A stretch of 23,237 nt of DNA from DASQDN01 sp035630195 (GTDB lineage Bacteria > Acidobacteriota > Terriglobia > Bryobacterales > Bryobacteraceae): positions 1 to 23,237 of the forward strand of contig DASQLD010000392.1 of assembly GCA_035630195.1 (NCBI GenBank), in the 5' to 3' direction. Numbering within the stretch: position 1 is the first letter of the stretch; each line of letters begins with the position of its first letter. Of this stretch, positions 16,304 to 23,237 are shown piece after piece. A program made the translations under genes and the position numbers. The notes under the pieces are model-generated. The model had not been told where the DNA came from, did not search any database, and saw only the letters and a list, made by a program, of their open reading frames with translations.

Positions 16304-17078
16304 CTCCCTGATAGACGAGCATCGACAGGCCATCGAGAACCCTCAATCCTCGTTCTCTGCACGCTTTTAGGAGCTGAGTCTCGGGAGGATTGAACACGGC
16401 ATCGCATAGCAGTAATGTGTCAGCCGCTTTGGACAAATCGATGTTCGGCTTAGCTCCAATATCCGGATATAGACCAATAGACGTGGCGTTCACGAGAATG
16501 TCGACATCCTGGGGAACGACGAATGTTCCACTCCACGGTTCCAGACGAACCGAACCGGGGATGTTCCTTTTGAGATCATCCGTCATCGGCTGCCCACGGG
16601 CGGGATCACGATTCACGACGACGATCTCCGAAGCCCCCGCTAATCCCAATTCCATCGCTATCGCTCTCGCGGCTCCTCCTGCGCCCAGCAGGACGATTCG
16701 CTTCCCGTTCGGATCGAGGCCAGCGTCCTGGCGAACAGCGCGAAGGAAGCCTTTGCCGTCGGTATTCTCGCCGATGAAGCGATCGCCATCGCGGCGAACG
16801 GTATTCACCGCTCCGATCATGCGAGCCTCAGGCGCGATTGCATCGAGGTGTTCCATGACGGCGACCTTGTGCGGGATGGTTAGATTGAAGCCCTGCCACC
16901 CCATCGCGCGAGCGCCAGCAACGGCATCCTTAAGACCACCAGGAGCGACTTCGATGGTAAGGTAGCGCCAGTTCAAACCAGCGGCGGCAAAACCGGCTTC
17001 CTGCATTACTCCGGTCGGATTCTCTGCGACCGGCTGTCCGAAACACGCGACTATCTCAGCCTTATAGTCCGCCGGCAT
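16221..17078 (-). CDS. aroE: Divergent shikimate dehydrogenase family enzyme (AroE-like)
   Basis: A 285-residue cytoplasmic NAD(P)-dependent dehydrogenase of the shikimate/quinate family. Present are NLTIPHK (65-71, catalytic K71), GAVNT with N92, NTDG with D107, the nucleotide-binding GAGGAARA (132-139), NRD, NATSIGL and Q257. The usual N-terminal substrate motif HSxSP is replaced by ENPTG (19-23): the first serine becomes N20 and the second T22. A threonine at the second position is tolerated in some quinate/shikimate dehydrogenases, so the substrate may be shikimate, quinate or another hydroxy acid. The start at 17078 is 2 bases after the stop of the 1324-residue protein; the frame extends upstream to 17123, but that stretch lies inside the previous gene. 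No other aromatic biosynthesis gene is nearby. Confidence 0.85.
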   Translation of the reverse strand: MPADYKAEIVACFGQPVAENPTGVMQEAGFAAAGLNWRYLTIEVAPGGLKDAVAGARAMGWQGFNLTIPHKVAVMEHLDAIAPEARMIGAVNTVRRDGDRFIGENTDGKGFLRAVRQDAGLDPNGKRIVLLGAGGAARAIAMELGLAGASEIVVVNRDPARGQPMTDDLKRNIPGSVRLEPWSGTFVVPQDVDILVNATSIGLYPDIGAKPNIDLSKAADTLLLCDAVFNPPETQLLKACRERGLRVLDGLSMLVYQGVIGFELWTGRSAPEAVMKQALREALQV

Positions 17079-17080
17079 CG

Positions 17081-20000
17081 CTACTTGCCGCCTAGCTTCA
17101 ACGCGGCGGCATCGAGCACCCATCGGCGCAGAATTTCATAACCTCGATCACCAGGATTGTAACGGCGTCCACCCTGATGACCATCTTCTTTCCCGCTTTG
17201 CACGTTAAGAGGCTTACGGAGGATTTTACTTTGCTCCACGTCATTCTCATTGATACGTTCAAGCAGAGTCACGTAATTGGCATGAGTGGCCTTGGGACTC
17301 AAGTACCCGTTGTTGTCGGCGGCCATCAGCGGCATCGATGGAACTCTGCCCGCGACAGCATGGCAACCCAGGCAGGCTTGCTCGTCTTCGCGGTTGGATT
17401 TCGTGAACTCCGGAGCTACCCAGGTCTTGAAATACTCGAAGTTTTCCTTCCAAGCTGGCGACATTGCCGATACCTCCGCCACATCCGGCTCCATATAATC
17501 AGGTTTCACTTTGTGAAGTACCGGAGCTATACGGGGATGAGACCGAACCTTCGTATCTGCCGCCAGGTTGAGCGCAGCTCCGCGAAGCCGCTTGTCCGTT
17601 TTGGGATCCGTGAGCTGCTTTAGATAGAGATCGACGGATCGCTCTCTTAACTCCGCGTTCACATTCGATTCTGCGCTATTTTTAGATCGAACTTCGGGAA
17701 GGGGCGTGTTGTAGGTCAACAGCCATTTGATGCTCGGCAGCCAGAGCATCTCCTCCATCGGAGTTGCGAAGGTCTTTGGGAAGCGGGCGAGGAGAGCCGG
17801 AGTCTGCAAGTCGGGATTGGTGTGAATCACCTGTCCGATGCTCCGCGCCAGGTACCAATCGGGAGACTCTTTGTCCATCTGGAGAAGCTCCCTCGTGTTT
17901 TCTTCGAGCCTTCCGCGCTCCGGAGGGAACGTGGGAACCAAGAGCCCGAAAAAGATTTGCTGCTGTTCTTCTGTCTTTGGAATGTCCCAGCGCGCGCGGG
18001 AGAAGAGTTTGATCAGCGGGCCGACCAACTCGTTGCGGCGTTCGGGCTCTTTGGCGCCACGTTGGATCTGATCGGCGAGCGGCTCGAGAAACTCCTGCGT
18101 TCCTGGTAGTGAGATAACACGCGGATCAGACAGTGACGTTGCCGCGAGCGTTCTCAGATGCTCCGGGCCATTGCTCGAGTACGACAGCACTTTCTTCTGG
18201 AGCGGCTCCCATGTGGCATTCGCCGAGGCTTCGATGGCGAGCCGGATGGCAGCTTCGTCCTTAGCTTCTTCCGCTTTGGTCCAGTAAGGCAACAGAGCCT
18301 TTCCTACCATCTCGGCAGACTTCGGTGTGACGTAACCCATCTGTCCAGGCCCGCCGTCACCTCCAGCCATGCTGTAGTAAGTCGCGGCAACTTTCGCTAC
18401 GCGTCGGGAGAGATTGACGGAGTCTCCACGATCCAACTTGTTCGTGATGTCTTCGAACAGCATCGCCAGTTCCGGATACTGATGCTCCTTGCTCCCGTTC
18501 GCGCGCTGCCCGTTGGCGATGAATAACGCCTCCGTCTGATAGCGCTTGGCTGTTTCTACCAAGCTACTTTGCTCGGGTTGTTCAAGGCTGGTGAGAAATG
18601 CCTGGTTCAAACGAAGGCGTGCCGGAGGATTCCACACCCACCAGTTCCATGCCGCGCGAGACGCCCAAGCGCGCACACCCGGATGCGGATCTTTGTTCAT
18701 CATCTGATCTAACGCGGATGCCAAACGTGGGTAGCCAGCGGCCGTGCGCGAGAGTACCCCATCGGCGCGCATCAGGAGGGTGCCGGCCATCGACTCCCGT
18801 GTAAGATCATCCGCGGTTTCGTATGCTGCGAAAAGATGATCCCATCCTTTATCGTCGAGTAGGGTTTGGCGCATTCCCCAACGCGCGGCTTCCCGAACCA
18901 TCTTGACCGGATCGCCCAGGCCTCGGAGCTGTGCCGCGATGCCGCGCTCATTGTGCACTGCGCCGAGCGCTATCTGCGCCCAATAGCGAACCTGCGGACT
19001 GGTATGATCGGCGCCTGGAAGGATCAGATCGACATACTGACCGTCGCTAGGGTTGAGTCCTAATTGCGCCATTGCGCGGAAGCGCGCCACGGTATCTGAC
19101 AGCGATTCGTTCGGAGCGGGACTGAAGTCGCTCTTCTGCGGTCCTTGCGCATTATCGGGATATAGACGAGATAGCGCATGCAGTACGTAGGCGGTTGTAA
19201 CGAACCCAGTAAGCGCATTCCGATTCCAACGGCCGTAGGAATCCTGCATTTTTAGTAGGGCGCCTACTCCACGCTTCACTGCAGGATCGCGATCGTCAAA
19301 ACCAAGCGAAGCGAGGGCTGTCAATGCCAATGCGGTGGGAGCGGGATCGACGTCCTTTGGGTCTGTGGTTCCGTTCACGCCGGGATGGAAGCCCCACGAA
19401 CCATCCGGCTTCTGAATGGCTCGGAGACGCTGCTCGTCGGCTGCGATCTGTGTGCGGCTGCGAGCCCAAAGGGCTTTTGCGGCATCCGACTCCTCCCGGA
19501 TGACGACATAGTTCGCAGGCATCGTTTTCGCGAAGAACTCTATGCGATTCGACAAGTCATCGCTGTACTTCGGGACAACAGTCAGCAGCTTCTCGGCTTT
19601 CTGTTCCAACGCGACGAGATAGCGCTCGTCCCGCGTCTGCTCCCAGGCCCGGCGCAAGATCTCGCCTGCGAATCGGTAGACAATCGATTGCCCAACGTTG
19701 GAGCCCGGCCCGGCCGCATTGATCCCGCTCGGATCGGCCGACTGAAGGACGAAATTGGCGGTTCGGATCTGTTGCGCAGAATGAAGCCTGCGAGCCGGGA
19801 GCAGGGCCTCAAGAGTCGTCACGTTATATCCGGCGACACGAGTACCGGCTGGTCCGTCGCCTAAGTCGAGCGGCGCCAAGCTTGTGTTGTTTGCCGCATC
19901 CTGGAGAATGTTTGTCGGCCGCAGCGACTCATACATGACGTTGACGAGATGGCGGAGATTCGCTACATTCTCCACGCGATATCCGTTGGCCATTGCGCCG

Positions 20001-21055
20001 ACAGGCCCCCAGACACCCGACTGCGTGTGACAACTCATGCAATGAGTGCCGAGGAGACTACCCGTATCACGAATGCGCCGGTCTACGCTGGCTCCGCGAG
20101 GACGGTTCAGCAGCCATGCATCGACTTGCGCGAGATGATCGTACATGGCGAGTCTGACGGCTTCACGAGAATCGGTGTATGGCGCCGGTTTACGTAAGCG
20201 CAGCTCGACCTCGTAGCCGGGCGAATTGGCTTCTACTTTCAGGAAGTAAGTTGTCCCGGCCTGCAGCAAACGGCTAATCTCAGTGCGATGTCCTTCGGTC
20301 TGCTGATGAACTCGCTCGTTTGCGTTTGCTCCTTCACGATACTCTTTACCATCGGCAGTGTAGAACAAAACCTGCGATACAACGAGTGGATCGGGAACTG
20401 TTAGATTGGCCGTGAAGAGACGCGGTTCTTTGCCTTGGAAATCGATGCGAAACCAGTCGAGGCCGGACACGCCGACCTTGCCGTTATCAAAGTATTCGAT
20501 ATCATCGGCGCCGCCAGTGATGTGAAGATTTTCATTGCCTCCGGACCCGCCGATGCTGATGGTCTGGGCTTCTGCGATCGAGTCGTTCGGCTCAGCCTCA
20601 ATAGTCATGCCGCGGGTCGATGTTCCATATTGAACTGGCTTCACGTGGACACGCAGCGGCAGACCATGACCTGCCGGCCAGGGCGTTTGTTTAGGAAACC
20701 GCTCGATCTTCTGGATGCTACCTGCTTCGCGCCAGCGAGGCAGATTGAAGATTGGCTCTTCGTCCTCGACGGCTGAGACTTTCACTGTCACTTGGCTGGC
20801 TTTAGGCGCTCGATAGACCAAGTGAAAATCTGGGTCGAGGGCATGCAGCACCTTACGGTAGCCTGCCCATTCCACGGCGACTCTGCCATTGGCCGGCAGC
20901 CTTGAAGGCGCCGGCAATCCAACACTGACGTCTACTGTCTCACCGGCTTTGAGCCCATAGGCTCGGGTGTAATGGCCATGGAAGTCAACGGAGAGTGGCG
21001 GGGCCGCGATGAGAGTCGCAGCGGTGAGTAGAACCAATAGAGCGAGATGGATCAT
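17081..21055 (-). CDS. Large exported protein: PPC-like domain, cyclase-like repeats and two heme-c motifs
   Basis: A 1324-residue exported protein of unknown function. The signal peptide covers residues 1-18 (LLVLLTAATLIAAPP). Residues 150-290 resemble a pre-peptidase C-terminal-like beta domain (EAEPNDSIAEAQTI). CMSCH at 339-343 sits within a helical region. Residues 540-635 contain two prenyltransferase/squalene-cyclase-like repeats (QKPDGSWGF, MQDSYGRWN). Residues 690-1180 look like alpha-solenoid or HEAT-like helices. The C-terminal 110 residues form a cytochrome c-like domain with CLGCH at 1228-1232, a later methionine pair (MPLM) and a typical closing helix (GYEILRRWVLDA). It follows the SMP-30 gene after 17 bases and precedes the AroE-like gene by 2 bases. 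Electron transfer or a heme enzyme is likely; the reaction is not known. Confidence 0.82.
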   Translation of the reverse strand: MIHLALLVLLTAATLIAAPPLSVDFHGHYTRAYGLKAGETVDVSVGLPAPSRLPANGRVAVEWAGYRKVLHALDPDFHLVYRAPKASQVTVKVSAVEDEEPIFNLPRWREAGSIQKIERFPKQTPWPAGHGLPLRVHVKPVQYGTSTRGMTIEAEPNDSIAEAQTISIGGSGGNENLHITGGADDIEYFDNGKVGVSGLDWFRIDFQGKEPRLFTANLTVPDPLVVSQVLFYTADGKEYREGANANERVHQQTEGHRTEISRLLQAGTTYFLKVEANSPGYEVELRLRKPAPYTDSREAVRLAMYDHLAQVDAWLLNRPRGASVDRRIRDTGSLLGTHCMSCHTQSGVWGPVGAMANGYRVENVANLRHLVNVMYESLRPTNILQDAANNTSLAPLDLGDGPAGTRVAGYNVTTLEALLPARRLHSAQQIRTANFVLQSADPSGINAAGPGSNVGQSIVYRFAGEILRRAWEQTRDERYLVALEQKAEKLLTVVPKYSDDLSNRIEFFAKTMPANYVVIREESDAAKALWARSRTQIAADEQRLRAIQKPDGSWGFHPGVNGTTDPKDVDPAPTALALTALASLGFDDRDPAVKRGVGALLKMQDSYGRWNRNALTGFVTTAYVLHALSRLYPDNAQGPQKSDFSPAPNESLSDTVARFRAMAQLGLNPSDGQYVDLILPGADHTSPQVRYWAQIALGAVHNERGIAAQLRGLGDPVKMVREAARWGMRQTLLDDKGWDHLFAAYETADDLTRESMAGTLLMRADGVLSRTAAGYPRLASALDQMMNKDPHPGVRAWASRAAWNWWVWNPPARLRLNQAFLTSLEQPEQSSLVETAKRYQTEALFIANGQRANGSKEHQYPELAMLFEDITNKLDRGDSVNLSRRVAKVAATYYSMAGGDGGPGQMGYVTPKSAEMVGKALLPYWTKAEEAKDEAAIRLAIEASANATWEPLQKKVLSYSSNGPEHLRTLAATSLSDPRVISLPGTQEFLEPLADQIQRGAKEPERRNELVGPLIKLFSRARWDIPKTEEQQQIFFGLLVPTFPPERGRLEENTRELLQMDKESPDWYLARSIGQVIHTNPDLQTPALLARFPKTFATPMEEMLWLPSIKWLLTYNTPLPEVRSKNSAESNVNAELRERSVDLYLKQLTDPKTDKRLRGAALNLAADTKVRSHPRIAPVLHKVKPDYMEPDVAEVSAMSPAWKENFEYFKTWVAPEFTKSNREDEQACLGCHAVAGRVPSMPLMAADNNGYLSPKATHANYVTLLERINENDVEQSKILRKPLNVQSGKEDGHQGGRRYNPGDRGYEILRRWVLDAAALKLGGK

Positions 21056-21072
21056 GGCTTGGCGCTTGCAGT

Positions 21073-21894
21073 TTAGAATGTTCGCGTGCCTGACACTTTG
21101 GTTGGCAAGTGGTATACGGACTTCCTTGCGGTGATGTAGAGTCCCCGAAACCCTTCTCCCCAGCAGCAGTTGCTGGGGCCTTCCGGTGTTCTGATAACTC
21201 CGAGTTCTTGGCCGGCGGAATCGCGCACATAGATCCCGTCGCGCGAAGCCATCCAGACATTGCCCGACTCGTCAGTCTTCAAACCGTCAACCCGGACGTT
21301 CGCGAAATCGCGTCCGGAGTCCAGGCGACCATCGCCCGCAATGTCGTGGACTTTGACGACACCGGTCTTGACGTCGGCCACATAGAGCTGCTGCTGATTG
21401 GGAGAGAGAGCGACACCGTTCGGAGCAGGGGTTTCTGCGACAAGACGAACCTCACCTTTCGGGGGAGAGCCGCCGACACCGCTGCGCTGGCGAGTGATCT
21501 GGTAGACACGCGACTTGGGAAGGTCAGTGAAATAGATACTGCCGTCGATCGAGTAGACGAGATCGTTCGGAGCCTGCAAGCCATCTTCAGCAAGCACGGT
21601 GACTGCGCCACTCTTCTCGGTTCGGGTCACGCGACCACCGCCCTCTGCAGCCAAAAGACGACCTTGATGATCGAACGTCAGACCGTTCGCCTTATTGCTG
21701 TTTTCGCGAAGTGTCGTAAGCTGACCGCGCTCCCATTTGAGTATTTTGTTGTTCGGAATGTCGCTGAATAGCAGAAATCCACGGCGGCTGAAAACGGGAC
21801 CTTCGGTGAACGTGAAGCCCGTACTCACCTGCTTCACTGTCGCGTCTTTTTCGATCAACTTCCAGAAATTGTCCGACTTCGCTTCCAGGCTCAT
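21073..21894 (-). CDS. SMP-30/gluconolactonase family protein
   Basis: A 273-residue six-bladed beta-propeller protein of the SMP-30/gluconolactonase/LRE family, which contains lactonases that open aldonolactones using a divalent metal. Expected metal ligands are seen at E31 (FTEGPVF), N159 (APNGVALS) and D203 (VDGLKTD), with N110 (APNDLVY) as a substrate-side candidate. Blade motifs such as DGSIYFTD and LYVADVKTG recur. The ATG at 21894 overlaps the previous stop by one base (TAATG) and has a strong GAGAGGGG Shine-Dalgarno, so I reject the upstream frame start at 21921. No signal peptide is visible, suggesting cytoplasmic action on imported lactones. The natural substrate is unknown. Confidence 0.88.
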   Translation of the reverse strand: MSLEAKSDNFWKLIEKDATVKQVSTGFTFTEGPVFSRRGFLLFSDIPNNKILKWERGQLTTLRENSNKANGLTFDHQGRLLAAEGGGRVTRTEKSGAVTVLAEDGLQAPNDLVYSIDGSIYFTDLPKSRVYQITRQRSGVGGSPPKGEVRLVAETPAPNGVALSPNQQQLYVADVKTGVVKVHDIAGDGRLDSGRDFANVRVDGLKTDESGNVWMASRDGIYVRDSAGQELGVIRTPEGPSNCCWGEGFRGLYITARKSVYHLPTKVSGTRTF

Positions 21895-23087
21895 TAAGAC
21901 CCCTCTCCCTGTGCGTACCAACTTTTCACAGGAGCCTTATAAGAAATCTTGAGGTCCGGAGTTTCCAAACGCTTCCCGGTCTGAAATCCGGAGTCCATTA
22001 GCGCGGAGAGCGCTCCGCTGACAAGTAGCGTACGCTCGACCGGATAGGGCGTCTTGCCGGTCATGATCATTTGCGTAATCCCGTGAACCAGCATGGAGAA
22101 ATTGTTAGAGTTCTCTATCGGGATATAGCACAGGGTAGCTAGGGGATCCTTGCCTTTCGGCTTCAAGGCCACGATGTACTCCGACACGCCATCCAGCGCT
22201 AGCACTGCGCCTCTGAAACCGTCGCGATATTCTATTAAGCCGAGCACCGCCCGCATATCTTCGGGACGCTTCGTGGAGCGCGCTTTCTGTTGACGGGCAA
22301 GCGCAGCATCCAACACATTACGCCGCCATAGTCCCTGTTCAGCCGCCTTCCACACTTCGGCGTTCTTGAGCATCTGAACGGATCGGACCCCGGTCTCCGC
22401 GCCTTTCCGGCGCTCAACGAAAGCTTGTAGCGTTTCGAGAATGTGGAAGATTCCGCCATCCGCCACCCACCCACCACCGATGCTAAGAGCGGACTCCATC
22501 TCTACGCCGAGCGGTGGGTCGTACTCGGGACGGCGAAACGTTACCGGTACGCTGGAACCAGCCATCAGCGGGAACTTTAATTCGCGGGACCAATCGTACA
22601 TCTGTTTGGCCTTGCGCCAATCGTAGGACAGATGCTTGTCCACGAAGACAGGGCAGGATTTTCCGCTGTCTTTGAACACCTTTACAACCTGTTCGAAGAA
22701 TTCGAACCGAGGATAGAGTTGCTGCTGTTTTTCGTTGTGCGGATAGTTTCCGTGCTCGCACACAAGAATCACGCCGTCAACCGCAAGACTACCGGTTCCC
22801 AGGGTGAGCGCATCAGCAATGCTTTTTGCGACAGATACACCATAGGCGTTGGCAAGGCGCTGACCTATATCGCCGGCATGCGTTTGATCCATCCAGAGGG
22901 ACGCAACGTCGAATGGAGGCTCGTAGTATTTTTCGTGAATCCAATAACCTTCGAGGAATCGCGTAATGAAGTTATCCGAGTGCGAACGAACGTGATAGGT
23001 CGATGACAGGCAGGCAATGCGCTTTCTGCTCGATTGGCCGAGCAAAGAAGCGGATGCCGTGACTGCGAGAAATTCGCGGCGCTTCAT
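21894..23087 (-). CDS. Tat-exported protein of unknown function, distantly Gfo/Idh-like
   Basis: A 397-residue protein beginning MKRREFLAVTASASLLG, a clear Tat signal with the twin arginines at 3-4. The mature part has a segment reminiscent of Gfo/Idh/MocA oxidoreductases: VDGVILVCEHGNYPHN, then PVFVDKHLSYDWRKA and LKFPLMAGSSVPVTF, in the positions where that family has its H-x-x-H and lysine-containing loops. The N-terminal nucleotide-binding glycine motif is not evident (IACLSSTYHVRS instead), so cofactor binding is doubtful. Related proteins occur in planctomycetes and acidobacteria without assigned function, as far as I recall. It overlaps the upstream M19 dipeptidase stop by 4 bases (ATGA) and the downstream SMP-30 start by 1 base, so it belongs to that operon. 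Confidence 0.82.
   Translation of the reverse strand: MKRREFLAVTASASLLGQSSRKRIACLSSTYHVRSHSDNFITRFLEGYWIHEKYYEPPFDVASLWMDQTHAGDIGQRLANAYGVSVAKSIADALTLGTGSLAVDGVILVCEHGNYPHNEKQQQLYPRFEFFEQVVKVFKDSGKSCPVFVDKHLSYDWRKAKQMYDWSRELKFPLMAGSSVPVTFRRPEYDPPLGVEMESALSIGGGWVADGGIFHILETLQAFVERRKGAETGVRSVQMLKNAEVWKAAEQGLWRRNVLDAALARQQKARSTKRPEDMRAVLGLIEYRDGFRGAVLALDGVSEYIVALKPKGKDPLATLCYIPIENSNNFSMLVHGITQMIMTGKTPYPVERTLLVSGALSALMDSGFQTGKRLETPDLKISYKAPVKSWYAQGEGS
21900..21907 (-). promoter_or_regulatory. Shine-Dalgarno GAGAGGGG for the SMP-30 gene
   Basis: On the minus strand GAGAGGGG ends 5 bases before the ATG at 21894, inside the 3' end of the preceding gene. It decides between this start and the upstream frame extension to 21921. 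Confidence 0.6.
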
Positions 23088-23236
23088 CTTTTCGTTGATG
23101 CCTCCTCGCTCATCCTTTTCGCCACCGTCTCACAATCGCGCAAGACGCGAAGTAAGTTCAGTCCCATAATTTTTCGAATGTCCTGATCTGAATATCCCAT
23201 CTCTATCAAGCCTTTTACCAGCACAGGATACTTGGA
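23084..23236 (-). CDS. M19 membrane-dipeptidase-like protein, C-terminal end
   Basis: Only the last 50 codons are in the window; the gene continues past the right edge. The visible peptide includes LVKGLIEMGYSDQDIRKIM and GLNLLRVLRDCETVAK, which match the closing part of M19 (renal dipeptidase-like) metallopeptidases, where a 'GYSxxDIxKIxGxNxLRV' pattern is characteristic. The family hydrolyses dipeptides, including some with D-residues, using two zinc ions; those ligands lie outside the window. The TGA stop overlaps the start of the Tat-exported protein gene by 4 bases (ATGA), so it is upstream in the same operon. The frame is too short at the edge to judge export. Confidence 0.8.
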   Translation of the reverse strand, partial: SKYPVLVKGLIEMGYSDQDIRKIMGLNLLRVLRDCETVAKRMSEEASTKR

Positions 23237-23237
23237 G

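Noticed and set aside
16390..16965. 191-codon open frame on the plus strand
   Set aside because: It lies opposite the AroE-like gene, whose motifs are intact; this is a shadow.
21109..21771. 220-codon open frame on the plus strand
   Set aside because: It is antisense to the SMP-30 gene, whose metal ligands and blade repeats are clear.

Overview
The window looks like a chromosomal stretch of a heterotrophic soil bacterium, most likely an acidobacterium of the Solibacter/Bryobacter type; Planctomycetota is the main alternative. The basis is its paired 'planctomycete-type' exported heme proteins and their Tat-exported partners (DUF1592/DUF1588 with DUF1552, DUF1549/DUF1553 with DUF1501), embedded among sugar-acid and peptide catabolic genes. 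This taxonomic call rests on gene families, not on a marker gene. I see no rRNA, tRNA, CRISPR array, insertion sequence or integrase. Genes are packed tightly, and no gene-free stretch reaches 300 bases.

Layout. (1) 2-1424, plus strand: the C-terminal end of a four-carbon acid sugar kinase (DUF1537), overlapping a PdxA-type dehydrogenase. (2) 1432-8563, minus strand: a four-gene operon read from the right: M28-like exported peptidase, GntP-type permease, DUF1592/1588 c-type heme protein, DUF1552 Tat protein. (3) 8616-10776, plus strand: a xylose-isomerase-like TIM-barrel protein and a secreted COG3964-type amidohydrolase. (4) 10766-14156, minus strand: a DUF1549/DUF1553 heme protein and a DUF1501 Tat protein. 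(5) 14155-16303, plus strand: a secreted GH36-like glycosidase split by an apparent frameshift near 14310-14350. (6) 16221-23236, minus strand: a five-gene operon read from the right: M19 dipeptidase (C-terminus only), a Tat-exported protein of unknown function, an SMP-30/gluconolactonase family protein, a 1324-residue exported protein with two heme-c motifs, and a divergent shikimate-dehydrogenase family enzyme.

How the genes may work together (inference). The DUF1537 kinase and PdxA-type enzyme form the known core of four-carbon acid sugar catabolism (phosphorylation, then oxidative decarboxylation to dihydroxyacetone phosphate). A gluconate-type permease, a lactonase-fold protein, an isomerase-like TIM barrel and an AroE-like dehydrogenase in the same 23 kb would suit uptake and oxidation of sugar acids or lactones. 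Most of the remaining genes encode exported proteins (glycosidase, M28 and M19 peptidases, amidohydrolase, three c-type heme proteins), suggesting breakdown of polymers outside the cytoplasm, perhaps coupled to electron transfer.

The most unusual items are the 1324-residue protein combining a PPC-like beta domain, squalene-cyclase-like repeats and two separated CxxCH sites; the two parallel 'heme protein + Tat protein' modules; the AroE-like enzyme with a replaced Ser-x-Ser motif; and the frameshifted glycosidase.
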